Assembly (NCBI RefSeq): GCF_024612015.1
Contig: NZ_CP102512.1
Location: forward strand, 3,782,001 to 3,846,000
DNA length: 64,000 nucleotides
Direction of reading: 5' to 3'
Source: Streptomyces sp. CA-210063
GTDB taxonomy: Bacteria; Actinomycetota; Actinomycetes; Streptomycetales; Streptomycetaceae
The notes below the pieces were generated by a model, which had not been told where the DNA came from, searched no databases, and saw nothing but the letters and a program-made list of their open reading frames with translations. The position numbers were made by a program, and so were the translations under genes. Below, piece by piece: positions 25,344 through 33,642 of the stretch. The first letter of the stretch is position 1; each line of letters starts with the position of its first letter.

Positions 25344-26519
25344 GTGACTGCGAAAAGCACCACGTTTCCGACGCTCTCACCGGAAGCGAGCACCACCCGT
25401 ACGACCACCGCCGCGGCCGCGGCGGATCCCGCGGAGCGCGGCGCCGGTCGACCCGGCCGGCCCGCACCGCGGCTGCGCGCCCTCGACGGTCTGCGGCTGC
25501 TCGCCGCGCTCTCGGTCGCGGCCTACCACTACGGAGGCCGCGACGGGGAGATCGGCAGGGCCTGGGGCGCTTCGCCCGCCGTGCAGTTCCCGACCGCCCA
25601 CACCTGGTTCGCGTACGGCTGGGCCGGCGTCCAGGCCTTCTTCGTGATCAGCGGCTTCGTCATCTGCGCCAGCGGCTGGGGGCGTTCGGTCCAGTCGTTC
25701 TTCGCCTCCCGCGCGGCCCGGCTGTTCCCCGCGTACTGGGCGGCCGTGATCCTGGTCGCGGCGGTCTTCGCCCTGCCGGGCATCGCCTTCGCCCGGGTGT
25801 CCGCCAGTGAGTTCCTGGTCAACCTGACCATGCTCCAGATGCCGCTCGGCGCGGACCGTGTCCTCGGCGTGTGCTGGACCCTGTGGGCGGAGGTCCGCTT
25901 CTACGTCCTGTTCGCGCTGTGCGTGGTCCTGCCCGGGGTCACCCGCCGCCGGGTGATCTGGTTCTGCGGCGGCTGGACCCTGGCCGCGGTCCTGGCGCAG
26001 GGCGCGAAGCAACCACTCCTGGACATGGTCCTGATGCCGGAGTACGCGTCCCTGTTCATCGGCGGCATGGGCCTCTACCTGGTCCACCGCGACCGCCGCG
26101 ACACCATGGCCTGGCTGATCGTGGTCTTCAGCCTCCTGCTGAGCCAGTACCAGACGGTCGAGGAGATCTGGCACGCGCCGAACGCCGACTTCTTCTCCTA
26201 CCGGCCCCAGTTGGGCATCATCCTCGCCGTCACCGTCGGCTTCGTGGCCGTGGGGGCGGTCGCCCTGGGCCTCCTGGACCGGGTCAACTGGCCCTGGCTG
26301 ACCACCGCGGGTGCCCTGACGTACCCCTTCTACCTCGTGCACGAGCACCTGGGCTGGCCGGTGGTCCAGGCACTGCACCAGGGCCTGGGCATCCCGTCCT
26401 CCCTCACCCTCGCGCTCACCGTGGCGCTGATGCTGACGCTCGCCTGGCTGCTGCACCACTGGGTCGAACGCCCGTTGCAACCACTACTGCGCAAGTCACT
26501 TGAGGGACGCCGAGGCTGA
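25344..26519 (+). CDS. Membrane acyltransferase (OafA/YrhL, Acyl_transf_3)
   Basis: A 391-residue integral membrane protein with about ten helices. The Acyl_transf_3 signature is present: RLRALDGLRLLAALSVAAYHYG with the catalytic-site His, GWAGVQAFFVISGFVICAS, and SRAARLFPAYWAA with the R/K-x10-H companion motif. It probably O-acetylates the surface polymer made by the cluster, since it is 7 bp from the polysialyltransferase-like gene and on the same transcript. The GTG start at 25344 has AGG close upstream and leaves a Thr/Ala-rich cytosolic head of about 45 residues. Confidence 0.9.
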   Translation: MTAKSTTFPTLSPEASTTRTTTAAAAADPAERGAGRPGRPAPRLRALDGLRLLAALSVAAYHYGGRDGEIGRAWGASPAVQFPTAHTWFAYGWAGVQAFFVISGFVICASGWGRSVQSFFASRAARLFPAYWAAVILVAAVFALPGIAFARVSASEFLVNLTMLQMPLGADRVLGVCWTLWAEVRFYVLFALCVVLPGVTRRRVIWFCGGWTLAAVLAQGAKQPLLDMVLMPEYASLFIGGMGLYLVHRDRRDTMAWLIVVFSLLLSQYQTVEEIWHAPNADFFSYRPQLGIILAVTVGFVAVGAVALGLLDRVNWPWLTTAGALTYPFYLVHEHLGWPVVQALHQGLGIPSSLTLALTVALMLTLAWLLHHWVERPLQPLLRKSLEGRRG

Positions 26520-26592
26520 ACCGGAAGTTGGTCCAGTGTTCATCCGTTTCCCGGATTCGAACACGCCTCACCGGACAGACTCGGCAACATCC

Positions 26593-26621
26593 TTGACCGG
26601 GCCATAGCCATCTCATAGTTT
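26593..26621 (+). promoter_or_regulatory. Sigma-70 type promoter for the methyltransferase gene
   Basis: TTGACC (26593-26598), a 17-bp spacer and TAGTTT (26616-26621) match the Streptomyces HrdB consensus well. Transcription would start near 26628, 46 bases before the ATG. This suggests that the methyltransferase is not only read from the polymer operon. Confidence 0.65.
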
Positions 26622-26673
26622 CCTGGCCCGTTCGCCTGTTCGCCTCGTCGACGCAAGAGAGTCTTCTGTCCTC

Positions 26674-27615
26674 ATGACCTCTGAACAAGGCACGATCCGG
26701 CTCCCCCGTGAACTCGATGACGTCCCCGGGTGGTTCCCGGTGCTCGACCAACTCCTCTTCGACTGGTTCCTGAACCGCCAGGAAGCCGCAGGCGACAGAG
26801 GCGATCTCCTGGAGGTCGGCGTCTACATGGGCAAGAGCGCCATCTTCCTGGGCCGGCATCTCCAGGAGGGCGAGTCCTACACGGTCTGCGACCTCTTCGA
26901 GAGCGACGCACCGGACGACGCCAACGCGGCGGAGGCCACCAAGTCGTACCGCAGCACGCTCACCCGCCAGGCCTTCGAGGCGAACTACCTCTCCTTCCAC
27001 GACGAGCTGCCCCGCGTCCTGCAGGGCCCCAGCTCGATCGTCCCCGGCGAGGTCAAGCCGCGCTCCTGCCGCTTCGTGCACATCGACGCCTCCCACCTGT
27101 ACGAGCACGTCCAGGGCGACATCACCGCCGCCCGCGACATCCTGCTCCCCGGCGGCCTCGTCGTCCTCGACGACTTCCGCTCCGAGCACACCCCCGGCGT
27201 CTCGATCGCCGCCTGGGAGGCCGTCCTCAACCGCGGCCTCAACCCGATCTGCCTCAGCACCCAGAAGCTCTACGCCACCTGGGACGACCCGGAACCCATC
27301 CAGGAGGCCCTGCTGGAGATGATCGAGGAGCGGGACGACTGCCACCTCAGCAACCAGCAGGCCGCCGGCCACCGCATCATCCGCCTCAAGTCCAAGGGCA
27401 TGAAGGCCCCGGCCTTCCCGAAGTCCCGCCACTGGACGCCGCCTCCGCCGCCCGAGCCGACCCCCGCCCCGGCTCCCGCGGCGCCGAAGCCCCAGCCCCG
27501 CCCGGCCCGCCCCCCGCGCAGCCTCGCCCGCCGCCTGGCGGTCGACCTGCTGCCCCCGGTGGTCACCCGGGCCATCGTGCGGGCGAAGGCGAACAGGCGC
27601 GTGGCCGCGAGGTAA
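26674..27615 (+). CDS. Class I SAM-dependent methyltransferase (Methyltransf_24 type)
   Basis: A 313-residue cytosolic methyltransferase. Motif I is LLEVGVYMGKSAIFLG, followed by a CDLFES acidic turn, RFVHIDASHLYEHVQGDI and LLPGGLVVLDDFRSE, the block typical of cephalosporin hydroxylase/macrocin O-methyltransferase-like enzymes. Residues 255-290 are a Pro/Ala-rich linker and the tail is basic with a hydrophobic patch (LARRLAVDLLPPVVTRAIV), which may bring it to the membrane. It lies at the 3' end of the polymer arm with its own promoter; O-methylation of the surface glycan is a reasonable guess, not shown. Confidence 0.85.
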   Translation: MTSEQGTIRLPRELDDVPGWFPVLDQLLFDWFLNRQEAAGDRGDLLEVGVYMGKSAIFLGRHLQEGESYTVCDLFESDAPDDANAAEATKSYRSTLTRQAFEANYLSFHDELPRVLQGPSSIVPGEVKPRSCRFVHIDASHLYEHVQGDITAARDILLPGGLVVLDDFRSEHTPGVSIAAWEAVLNRGLNPICLSTQKLYATWDDPEPIQEALLEMIEERDDCHLSNQQAAGHRIIRLKSKGMKAPAFPKSRHWTPPPPPEPTPAPAPAAPKPQPRPARPPRSLARRLAVDLLPPVVTRAIVRAKANRRVAAR

Positions 27616-27627
27616 CCGCCGACCGAG

Positions 27628-27668
27628 CCCCGCGCCCCTCAAGGGGCGCGGGGAACTGCGCGACCAGC
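27628..27668. terminator. Bidirectional terminator, fold-back repeat copy 3
   Basis: CCCCGCGCCCC (27628-27638) pairs perfectly with GGGGCGCGGGG (27643-27653) around a TCAA loop, followed by AACTGCGCGACCAGCC, the full repeat-family consensus. It sits between two convergent genes, methyltransferase and TetR. Confidence 0.8.
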
Positions 27669-27712
27669 CCCACACAACCCGCACCGGCCCACCCACCTGC
27701 CCCGCCGGGCTC

Positions 27713-28420
27713 TTAGCTCGCCCCACTCCCCCGCAACGTCACCGCGATCCCCGCCAGGACCGCCTCAAGCCCCACCTCGAATCCCCGCTCCTGGTCCTGG
27801 AACATCTCCCACCCGGCCTCCACGGCCAACGGATACGCCGCCAACCGCTCAGCCCGCGCGGCGAGGTCGTACCCCTCGACACCCCCGGCCCCCTGGGCCC
27901 CGCCTGCCCCGTCTGCTCCGCCGGGACGGCCCCCCATCGCCTGCTCCTCGATCACGTACCCGATCGTGTAGGTGTACGCCGTGAACCAGGCCCGCGCGGC
28001 CCTGGCCGGCGTGAATCCCGCGGCCGTGAGCATCCGCAGGTTCCCCTCCATGGGCTCCGCGAACGACAGATCCGTGAAGTGCGTACCGCTGTACACCTTC
28101 GCGCCGTCGCGGTACCGCAGCAGATGCCCCCGCAGCCCTCGCAGCCGTGCCCGAAGGGCCTCCTGCCAGTCGGCACCCTCGTCACCCCCTGACGACATCC
28201 CGGCCCAGTCCGCCGCCATGCGGCGCATCATCTCGGTCGCCATCTCGTCCAGCAGGTCCTGCTTGTTCTTGAAGTGCCAGTACAGCGCGGGTGCCTGGAC
28301 GTCGAGCTCCTTGGCGATCGCACGGAGGCTCAGCCCCTCCAGACCCACGTCGTTCAGCAACCGCAGGGCCGTCTCGGCAACCTGCTTCTTGTCCAGCTTC
28401 GGGGATTTCCTGGGAACCAC
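27713..28420 (-). CDS. TetR-family repressor (TetR/AcrR with TetR_C-like domain)
   Basis: A 235-residue regulator. The helix-turn-helix is at residues 10-55 (KKQVAETALRLLNDVGLEGL, LRAIAKELDVQAPALYWHFKNKQDLLDEMA), of the tetracycline-repressor subclass. The ligand domain has a Gly/Ala-rich insertion (PGGADGAGGAQGAGG) in the middle. The GTG at 28420 follows a TAAGCT box by 6 bases, so the message is probably leaderless. A 15-bp palindrome (28429-28443) lies directly upstream and a second (28467-28481) precedes the divergent monooxygenase gene. Autorepression and repression of the monooxygenase are strongly implied. The inducer is unknown, perhaps the monooxygenase substrate. Confidence 0.9.
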   Translation of the reverse strand: MVPRKSPKLDKKQVAETALRLLNDVGLEGLSLRAIAKELDVQAPALYWHFKNKQDLLDEMATEMMRRMAADWAGMSSGGDEGADWQEALRARLRGLRGHLLRYRDGAKVYSGTHFTDLSFAEPMEGNLRMLTAAGFTPARAARAWFTAYTYTIGYVIEEQAMGGRPGGADGAGGAQGAGGVEGYDLAARAERLAAYPLAVEAGWEMFQDQERGFEVGLEAVLAGIAVTLRGSGAS

Positions 28421-28428
28421 ATTGACAG

Positions 28429-28443
28429 CTTAACGCTGTTAAG
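28429..28443. promoter_or_regulatory. TetR operator O1
   Basis: CTTAACGCTGTTAAG, arms CTTAAC and GTTAAG around GCT. It falls within the spacer after a consensus TTGACA (28422-28427) that probably is the -35 box of the monooxygenase gene, and it also covers the start of the TetR promoter. Confidence 0.8.
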
Positions 28444-28466
28444 CGAATGCTGCCGTACGGAAGCTA

Positions 28467-28481
28467 CTTAACAGCGTTAAG
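28467..28481. promoter_or_regulatory. TetR operator O2
   Basis: CTTAACAGCGTTAAG is the exact reverse complement of O1; centre-to-centre distance is 38 bp. It overlaps the leader and reaches into the ribosome site AAGGAGAGG of the monooxygenase gene. Confidence 0.8.
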
Positions 28482-28496
28482 GAGAGGGCTCATCTC

Positions 28497-29927
28497 ATGA
28501 GCGAAGCCACGCACACCACGGAGATCCTGATCGTCGGGGCCGGCCCCAGCGGTCTCGCCCTGGCCGTCGACCTGGCCCGGCGCGGCGCCCGCACGCTCGT
28601 CGTGGACCGGGCCGCCGCGCTGTTCCCCGGCTCACGCGGCAAGGGCATGCAGCCCCGCACCCTGGAGGTCCTCGACGACCTGGGCGTACTCGACGCGGTC
28701 CGCGCCGCCGGTGGCCCCGCCCCCGTCGGCATGGTCTGGAGCGAGGGGAGCCGGCAGGGCGAGCTCCGGATGTTCGACGTGTCGGAACCGACCGAGGCCG
28801 AGCCGTACCAGGGCCTCTGGCTGATCCCCCAGTGGCGGACGCAGCAGATCCTGCTGGCCCGCCTGCGGGAGCTGGGCGGCGACGTGACCTTCGACCGCGA
28901 GCTGACGGGGCTGGCCCAGGACGCCGACGGCGTGACGGCGTCCTTCGCCACCGGCCCCGAGGTCCGCGCCCGCTACGCCGTCGCCGCCGACGGGGGCCGC
29001 TCCACCGTGCGGCGCCTCCTCGGTATCGGTATGACCGGCGAGACCGTCGACCCGAGCCCGACCCTGGTGGCCGACGTACGCGTCCCGGCCCTCGACCGAG
29101 ACAACTGGCACCTGTTCCCGCCGGCCGGCGAGACCGGCTTCATGGCGATCTGCCCCCTCCCCGGCACCGAGGACTTCCAGCTCACCGCCAACTTCCCGGA
29201 CCCGGACACGGTCGTCGACCTCTCGCCGGACGGCATCCGCAAGGCCGTCACCGCCCGCTCCCATCTCGCCCCCGAGGACGTGACGGAGGTGCGCTGGGCG
29301 TCGGACTTCCGGCCCCGGGCCGCGCTCGCGGACCGCTTCCGCGAGGGCCGCGTGTTCCTCGCCGGGGACGCGGCGCACGTCCACTCGCCCGCCGGGGGCC
29401 AGGGTCTCAACACCAGCGTCCAGGACGCGTACAACCTGGGCTGGAAGCTGGGCGCGGTGCTGCGCGGCGACGCGGACGAGGCGCTGTTGGACACGTACGA
29501 GGAGGAGCGGCGCCCGGTGGCCGCGGCCATGCTGGGCCTGTCCACCCGGGTGCACCGCGGTGAGGAACGCCGCGGCCGCGCCACCCAGCAACTCGGCCTC
29601 GGCTACCGGGACAGCGCCCTCTGCGTCGACACCCGCGACAGCATCCCCCCGGACGCCCTCCACGCCGGCGACCGCGCGCCCGACGGCCACCGCGGCGGCG
29701 TACGCCTCTTCGACACCTTCCGCGGCCCGCACTGGACACTGCTCACGGTCGGCACGGCCCCGGCGACGGACCTGCCCCCGCTGAAGAACGTACGCCCGGC
29801 CCACATCCCGCCCTACGAGGCCTACGGCACCGGAGTCTTCCTCGTACGCCCCGACGGCTACGTCGGCTGGGCGGGCGAAACCCCGACGGGCTTGACCGAC
29901 TACGCGGCGGCAGCGGGCCTCGCCTAG
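28497..29927 (+). CDS. FAD-dependent aromatic monooxygenase (PheA/TetX/Rox-like)
   Basis: A 476-residue flavoprotein monooxygenase of the FAD_binding_3 class. The Rossmann motif VGAGPSGLALAVDLARRG is at residues 13-30, the DG motif region is AADGGRSTVRRLLGI, and the FAD-pyrophosphate motif is FLAGDAAHVHSPAGGQGLNT. The C-terminal ~80 residues (WTLLTVGTAP, GTGVFLVRPDGYVGWAGE) form the thioredoxin-like tail seen in rifampicin monooxygenases and polyketide hydroxylases. NAD(P)H-dependent hydroxylation of an aromatic or antibiotic substrate is expected. Expression should be controlled by the divergent TetR through O1 and O2. The TAG stop lies within the CTAG target duplication of the MITE that follows. 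Confidence 0.9.
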   Translation: MSEATHTTEILIVGAGPSGLALAVDLARRGARTLVVDRAAALFPGSRGKGMQPRTLEVLDDLGVLDAVRAAGGPAPVGMVWSEGSRQGELRMFDVSEPTEAEPYQGLWLIPQWRTQQILLARLRELGGDVTFDRELTGLAQDADGVTASFATGPEVRARYAVAADGGRSTVRRLLGIGMTGETVDPSPTLVADVRVPALDRDNWHLFPPAGETGFMAICPLPGTEDFQLTANFPDPDTVVDLSPDGIRKAVTARSHLAPEDVTEVRWASDFRPRAALADRFREGRVFLAGDAAHVHSPAGGQGLNTSVQDAYNLGWKLGAVLRGDADEALLDTYEEERRPVAAAMLGLSTRVHRGEERRGRATQQLGLGYRDSALCVDTRDSIPPDALHAGDRAPDGHRGGVRLFDTFRGPHWTLLTVGTAPATDLPPLKNVRPAHIPPYEAYGTGVFLVRPDGYVGWAGETPTGLTDYAAAAGLA

Positions 29928-30092
29928 GGCCCTTCTGATGGATCTCCGTGGGAGAAGGAGCGGCGGTCGGTGCGTGCGCTCGGCGTGCGGTGTGGAGGGT
30001 CATGTGGCGGAGCCACCTGTCCCTTCGCGCCGTGCGGCGAGCGTGCGTGCCGGGCGTCGCGACGCCGCGGAGATCCATCAGAAGGGCCCTAG
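29924..30092. mobile_element. 169-bp MITE with 21-bp terminal inverted repeats and CTAG target duplication
   Basis: Positions 29924-29948 and 30068-30092 are perfect 25-bp inverted copies. The outer CTAG at each end reads as a 4-bp target-site duplication, leaving 21-bp terminal repeats that begin GGCCCTTCTGATGGATCTCC. The interior is non-coding and partly self-complementary, with GTGGC-GGA-GCCAC at its centre (30004-30016). YTAR-type 4-bp duplications are known for IS5-family transposases, so a non-autonomous IS5-type derivative is likely. The two CTAG copies provide the TAG stop codons of both convergent flanking genes. Confidence 0.82.
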
Positions 30093-30670
30093 TCGTCGCC
30101 GTCGAGGAGGGTGTCGACGGAGAGGTCGAGGGTGACGCCCACGGATTCGGGGACGGGGACGGTCTGGCCGCGCTTGTAGCGGACGGGGGCGGGATATTTA
30201 CCGCCGACCGGGTCGGTGTAGAGCAGGATCTCGTCGTGCCTGCGGTCGGCGATGAGATAGACGGGGATGCCTGCCTCGGCGTAGATCTCGGCCTTGAAGG
30301 CTGTGTCGTCGGCCCAGTTCGAGGAAGTCACCTCCAACACCATGCGGAAAACGTGCGGGGCGTAGCAGTTCTTCTGGACAAGTGCGTCACTGATATCGGC
30401 CTCGACGACAGACAAATCCGGAATCGCATAATCCGCCGGGCCAGTCGGCAGCCATAGCCCGATACCGGGGCGCACTTTGAGACCAGCTTCCTTGGCCCCT
30501 GCCCGCCGGATCTCGTAACCGACTTCGAACACGGTTCCCTGATGCGGCTCGTCCGGCGGCGGTGACGCGATAAGGCTCCCTCGAAGGATCTCCACACGAT
30601 GTCCGGGCAGCCAGCTGGAGACACGGTCCGCGGCCTCAGCGATCGTCATCTCGCGCTCTATCACAGTCAT
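30089..30670 (-). CDS. Uma2-family (DUF820) nuclease-fold protein, copy 2
   Basis: A 193-residue Uma2/DUF820 protein. Motifs: HRVEILRGSLIASPPP near the N-terminus, YAIPDLSVVEADI with the Asp, MVLEVTSSNW with the Glu, and KAEIYAEAGIPVYLIADRR. The Lys of E-x-K is replaced by Thr/Ser as often seen in this family, so nuclease activity is uncertain. AGGAGGGTGCC gives a strong start at 30670. The TAG stop is supplied by the CTAG at the right end of the MITE. The protein is only distantly similar to copy 1 at 6684-7280. Confidence 0.87.
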   Translation of the reverse strand: MTVIEREMTIAEAADRVSSWLPGHRVEILRGSLIASPPPDEPHQGTVFEVGYEIRRAGAKEAGLKVRPGIGLWLPTGPADYAIPDLSVVEADISDALVQKNCYAPHVFRMVLEVTSSNWADDTAFKAEIYAEAGIPVYLIADRRHDEILLYTDPVGGKYPAPVRYKRGQTVPVPESVGVTLDLSVDTLLDGDD

Positions 30671-30759
30671 GGCACCCTCCTCTCGGAAGCACTCTTCATG
30701 AGCGTAACCGGGGCCGGGCCGTTTCCGCCCCCGATCACTCGTACGAGGTAATCCCCAGC

Positions 30760-32340
30760 TCAGAACGCGTCGCTGGGGACGTACGTCCCCCAGACCCCCC
30801 GCAGCGCGTTGCACACCTCGCCCACCGTCGCGCGGCCCCGCAGCGCGTCCTTCATCGGGTACAGCACGTTGTCCTCCCCCTCGGCCGCCTTCTTCAGCGC
30901 GGCCAGGGCGGAATCCACCGCCGACTGGTCGCGCTCCGCCCGCAGCTTCGCCAGCCGTTCCGCCTGTTGGGCCTCGATCGCGGGGTCCACCCGCAAGGGC
31001 TCGTACGGCTCTTCCTCGTCGAGCTGGAAGCGGTTGACGCCGACCACGACGCGCTCGCCGGAGTCCGTCTCCTGGGCGATGCGGTAGGCGGAGCGTTCGA
31101 TCTCGTTCTTCTGGAAGCCGTGCTCGATGGCGGCGACGGCGCCGCCGAGGTCTTCGACCTTCCGCATCAGCTCGACGGCCGCCGCCTCGACGTCGTCGGT
31201 CATCTTCTCGATGACATACGAACCTGCGAAGGGATCGACCGTCGCCGTCACATCCGTCTCGTACGCCAGCACCTGCTGGGTGCGCAACGCCAACCGCGCG
31301 CTCTTGTCCGTCGGCAGCGCGATCGCCTCGTCGAAGGAGTTCGTGTGCAGCGACTGCGTGCCGCCCAGCACCGCGGCCAGGCCCTGGACGGCGACGCGGA
31401 CGAGGTTCACCTCGGGCTGCTGGGCCGTCAGCTGCACGCCGGCCGTCTGCGTGTGGAAGCGGAGCATCAGGGACTTGGGGTTCTGCGCGCCGAACTCCTC
31501 CCGCATCACCCGGGCCCAGATCCTGCGCGCCGCACGGAACTTGGCGACCTCTTCCAGGATCGTCGTACGGGCGACGAAGAAGAAGGACAGCCGGGGGGCG
31601 AAGTCGTCGACGTCCATGCCCGCCGCGACCGCCGTACGGACGTACTCGATGCCGTCGGCCAGGGTGAACGCGATCTCCTGCGCGGGGGAGGCGCCCGCCT
31701 CGGCCATGTGGTAGCCGGAGATCGAGATCGTGTTCCACTTCGGGATCTCGGCCCTGCAGTACTTGAAGATGTCGGCGATCAACCGGAGGGAGGGCTTCGG
31801 CGGGAAGATGTACGTCCCGCGCGCGATGTACTCCTTCAGCACGTCGTTCTGGATCGTGCCCGTGAGCTGCGCGGCCGGTACGCCCTGCTCCTCGCCGACC
31901 AGCTGGTACATCAGCAGCAACAGGGCCGCCGGCGCGTTGATCGTCATCGACGTCGAGACCTTGTCCAGCGGGATCCCGCCGAACAGCACCCGCATGTCGT
32001 CGACGGAGTCGATCGCCACGCCCACCTTGCCGACCTCACCGTGGGCGATCGGCGCGTCGGAGTCGTAGCCCATCTGGGTGGGCAGGTCGAAGGCGACCGA
32101 CAGCCCCGTCGTGCCGTGGGCGATGAGCTGCCGGTAGCGGGCGTTGGACTCGACCGCCGTACCGAAGCCGGCGTACTGGCGCATGGTCCACGGACGGCCG
32201 GTGTACATCGACGGGTAGACACCGCGGGTGAAGGGGTACGCGCCGGGCTCGCCGAGCTTCTCCGCCGGGTCCCAGTCCCGCAGCGCCTGGGGCCCGTACA
32301 CCGGCTCGATGGGCAGTCCGGACTCCGACTCGCGCGCCAT
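30760..32340 (-). CDS. Methylmalonyl-CoA mutase large (catalytic) subunit, stand-alone
   Basis: A 526-residue adenosylcobalamin-dependent acyl-CoA mutase subunit. The TIM-barrel blocks are intact: [58 protein letters not shown] (H211) and [17 protein letters not shown]. Tyr56 and Arg174 correspond to the residues that mark methylmalonyl-CoA specificity in P. shermanii MutB, whereas isobutyryl-CoA mutases have Phe and Gln there. The cobalamin-binding domain (DxHxxG) is absent, so a separate small subunit encoded elsewhere is required. GGAGG lies 9 bases before the ATG. No MeaB chaperone, epimerase or small subunit is adjacent. Confidence 0.9.
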   Translation of the reverse strand: MARESESGLPIEPVYGPQALRDWDPAEKLGEPGAYPFTRGVYPSMYTGRPWTMRQYAGFGTAVESNARYRQLIAHGTTGLSVAFDLPTQMGYDSDAPIAHGEVGKVGVAIDSVDDMRVLFGGIPLDKVSTSMTINAPAALLLLMYQLVGEEQGVPAAQLTGTIQNDVLKEYIARGTYIFPPKPSLRLIADIFKYCRAEIPKWNTISISGYHMAEAGASPAQEIAFTLADGIEYVRTAVAAGMDVDDFAPRLSFFFVARTTILEEVAKFRAARRIWARVMREEFGAQNPKSLMLRFHTQTAGVQLTAQQPEVNLVRVAVQGLAAVLGGTQSLHTNSFDEAIALPTDKSARLALRTQQVLAYETDVTATVDPFAGSYVIEKMTDDVEAAAVELMRKVEDLGGAVAAIEHGFQKNEIERSAYRIAQETDSGERVVVGVNRFQLDEEEPYEPLRVDPAIEAQQAERLAKLRAERDQSAVDSALAALKKAAEGEDNVLYPMKDALRGRATVGEVCNALRGVWGTYVPSDAF

Positions 32341-32469
32341 GGTGTGTGCCTCCCTGCTGCTCGGGGACCTTGCTCACCACCATGCCTCTTTGTTCGCGAC
32401 GGGTCACGCCCGGGAAGCCTCTCGGGGAGATCGACCGGACGCGGCGGATCATGAGACGACGGGGACCTG

Positions 32470-33411
32470 ATGCGTACCAAGGACATGCGGAGATCGGCGG
32501 CCGCGCTCGCGGCACTCGTGCTGGCCGGCGGCTGCACGGCCGAGGTGGTGGACGTGCGCGGCGGCCAGCGGCAGCCGGTGCGCATCGACGTGACCGCCAC
32601 CCCGAGCGGCGAGCCCGGGCAGGACGACAGCGGCACGGTCGAGGGCGGCACGGCCGACGGTGGCGGCGACAAGGCCGACGGCGAGGGCAAGGGCGACGGC
32701 GACGGCAAGGGGGACCGCGAGCAGTCCCCGACCACCGCGCCGCCCAGCGTCTCCCCCACTCCCACCCCCACAGTCGCCCCCAAGGTCCTGTGGGCCGAGG
32801 GCGACGAAGGGCTCGACGTACGGGAGTTGCAGGCGCGGCTGCGGCAGGTCGCCTGGCTCTTCGCCGGGCCCACGGGGACGTACGACGATCTGACGGTCCG
32901 GGCGGTGAGGGGCTTCCAGGGCAAGCGGGGGCTGCCGCGGACCGGGAAGACGGACAGCGTCACCTGGGCGCGGCTGCTGAACATGACGCACGAGCCCGGC
33001 CAGTGGGACCTCTACGCGTACGGCGGACAGCCGGCCGCGTCACCGGACCCGCGCTGTCTCACGGGCCGGGTGCTGTGCATCAGCAAGACGAGCCGCACAC
33101 TGCGCTGGATGGTGGACGGCAGGACGCTGACGACGGTCGAGGTGCGCTTCGGGTCGGAGGGCACACCCACCCGGGAGGGGGTGTTCAGCGTCTACTTCAA
33201 GTCCCGCGACCACTGGTCGACCCTGTACGACACCCCCATGCCGTACGCGATGTTCTTCAGCGGCGGCCAGGCCGTCCACTACTCGTCCGACTTCGCGGCC
33301 CGTGGCTACTACGGGGCCTCGCACGGCTGCGTCAACGTCCGGGACGAGGCGAAGATCGCCCAGCTGTTCGGGCAGGTGAGGAACGGCGACAAGGTCGTCG
33401 TGTACTGGTGA
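32470..33411 (+). CDS. L,D-transpeptidase lipoprotein with peptidoglycan-binding domain
   Basis: A 313-residue exported cell-wall enzyme. The signal peptide ends in a lipobox LAGG-C22. A disordered linker rich in Gly, Asp, Lys and Thr-Pro runs to about residue 105, then a PG_binding_1 domain (DVRELQARLRQVAWLF, AVRGFQGKRGLPRTGK) and a C-terminal YkuD domain with the catalytic SHGCVNV (Cys287) and the upstream HYSSDF His region. It would form 3-3 cross-links in peptidoglycan. The start follows GGGGACCTG directly after the divergently placed mutase gene. It ends 230 bp before the convergent anti-sigma-like gene; that gap holds only a TTCGTA-GCGGA-TACGAA dyad at 33594-33610. Confidence 0.9.
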   Translation: MRTKDMRRSAAALAALVLAGGCTAEVVDVRGGQRQPVRIDVTATPSGEPGQDDSGTVEGGTADGGGDKADGEGKGDGDGKGDREQSPTTAPPSVSPTPTPTVAPKVLWAEGDEGLDVRELQARLRQVAWLFAGPTGTYDDLTVRAVRGFQGKRGLPRTGKTDSVTWARLLNMTHEPGQWDLYAYGGQPAASPDPRCLTGRVLCISKTSRTLRWMVDGRTLTTVEVRFGSEGTPTREGVFSVYFKSRDHWSTLYDTPMPYAMFFSGGQAVHYSSDFAARGYYGASHGCVNVRDEAKIAQLFGQVRNGDKVVVYW

Positions 33412-33642
33412 CCGTGAACCGGTGCCAGGGATATGGGGCGCGGGCGGGACCGGGGGAACGTGTCCCGCCCGCGCCGAGGTGCACGAGCCGTAGGTACGGG
33501 GGGAACCCCGGCTCTGTGCGTCGGCCGATGACCAGTCGGCTCACTCATTACTGCGCGGGGACGGCCGAAAGTGTTACCCGTTCCGCGAAAGAATTCGTAG
33601 CGGATACGAAGTAGCAGGTCAGGAGGGGTGGATGAGCCCGGG

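Noticed and set aside
33594..33610. Dyad TTCGTA-GCGGA-TACGAA between convergent genes
   Set aside because: It sits between two 3' ends with no promoter nearby; arms are short and no second copy was found.
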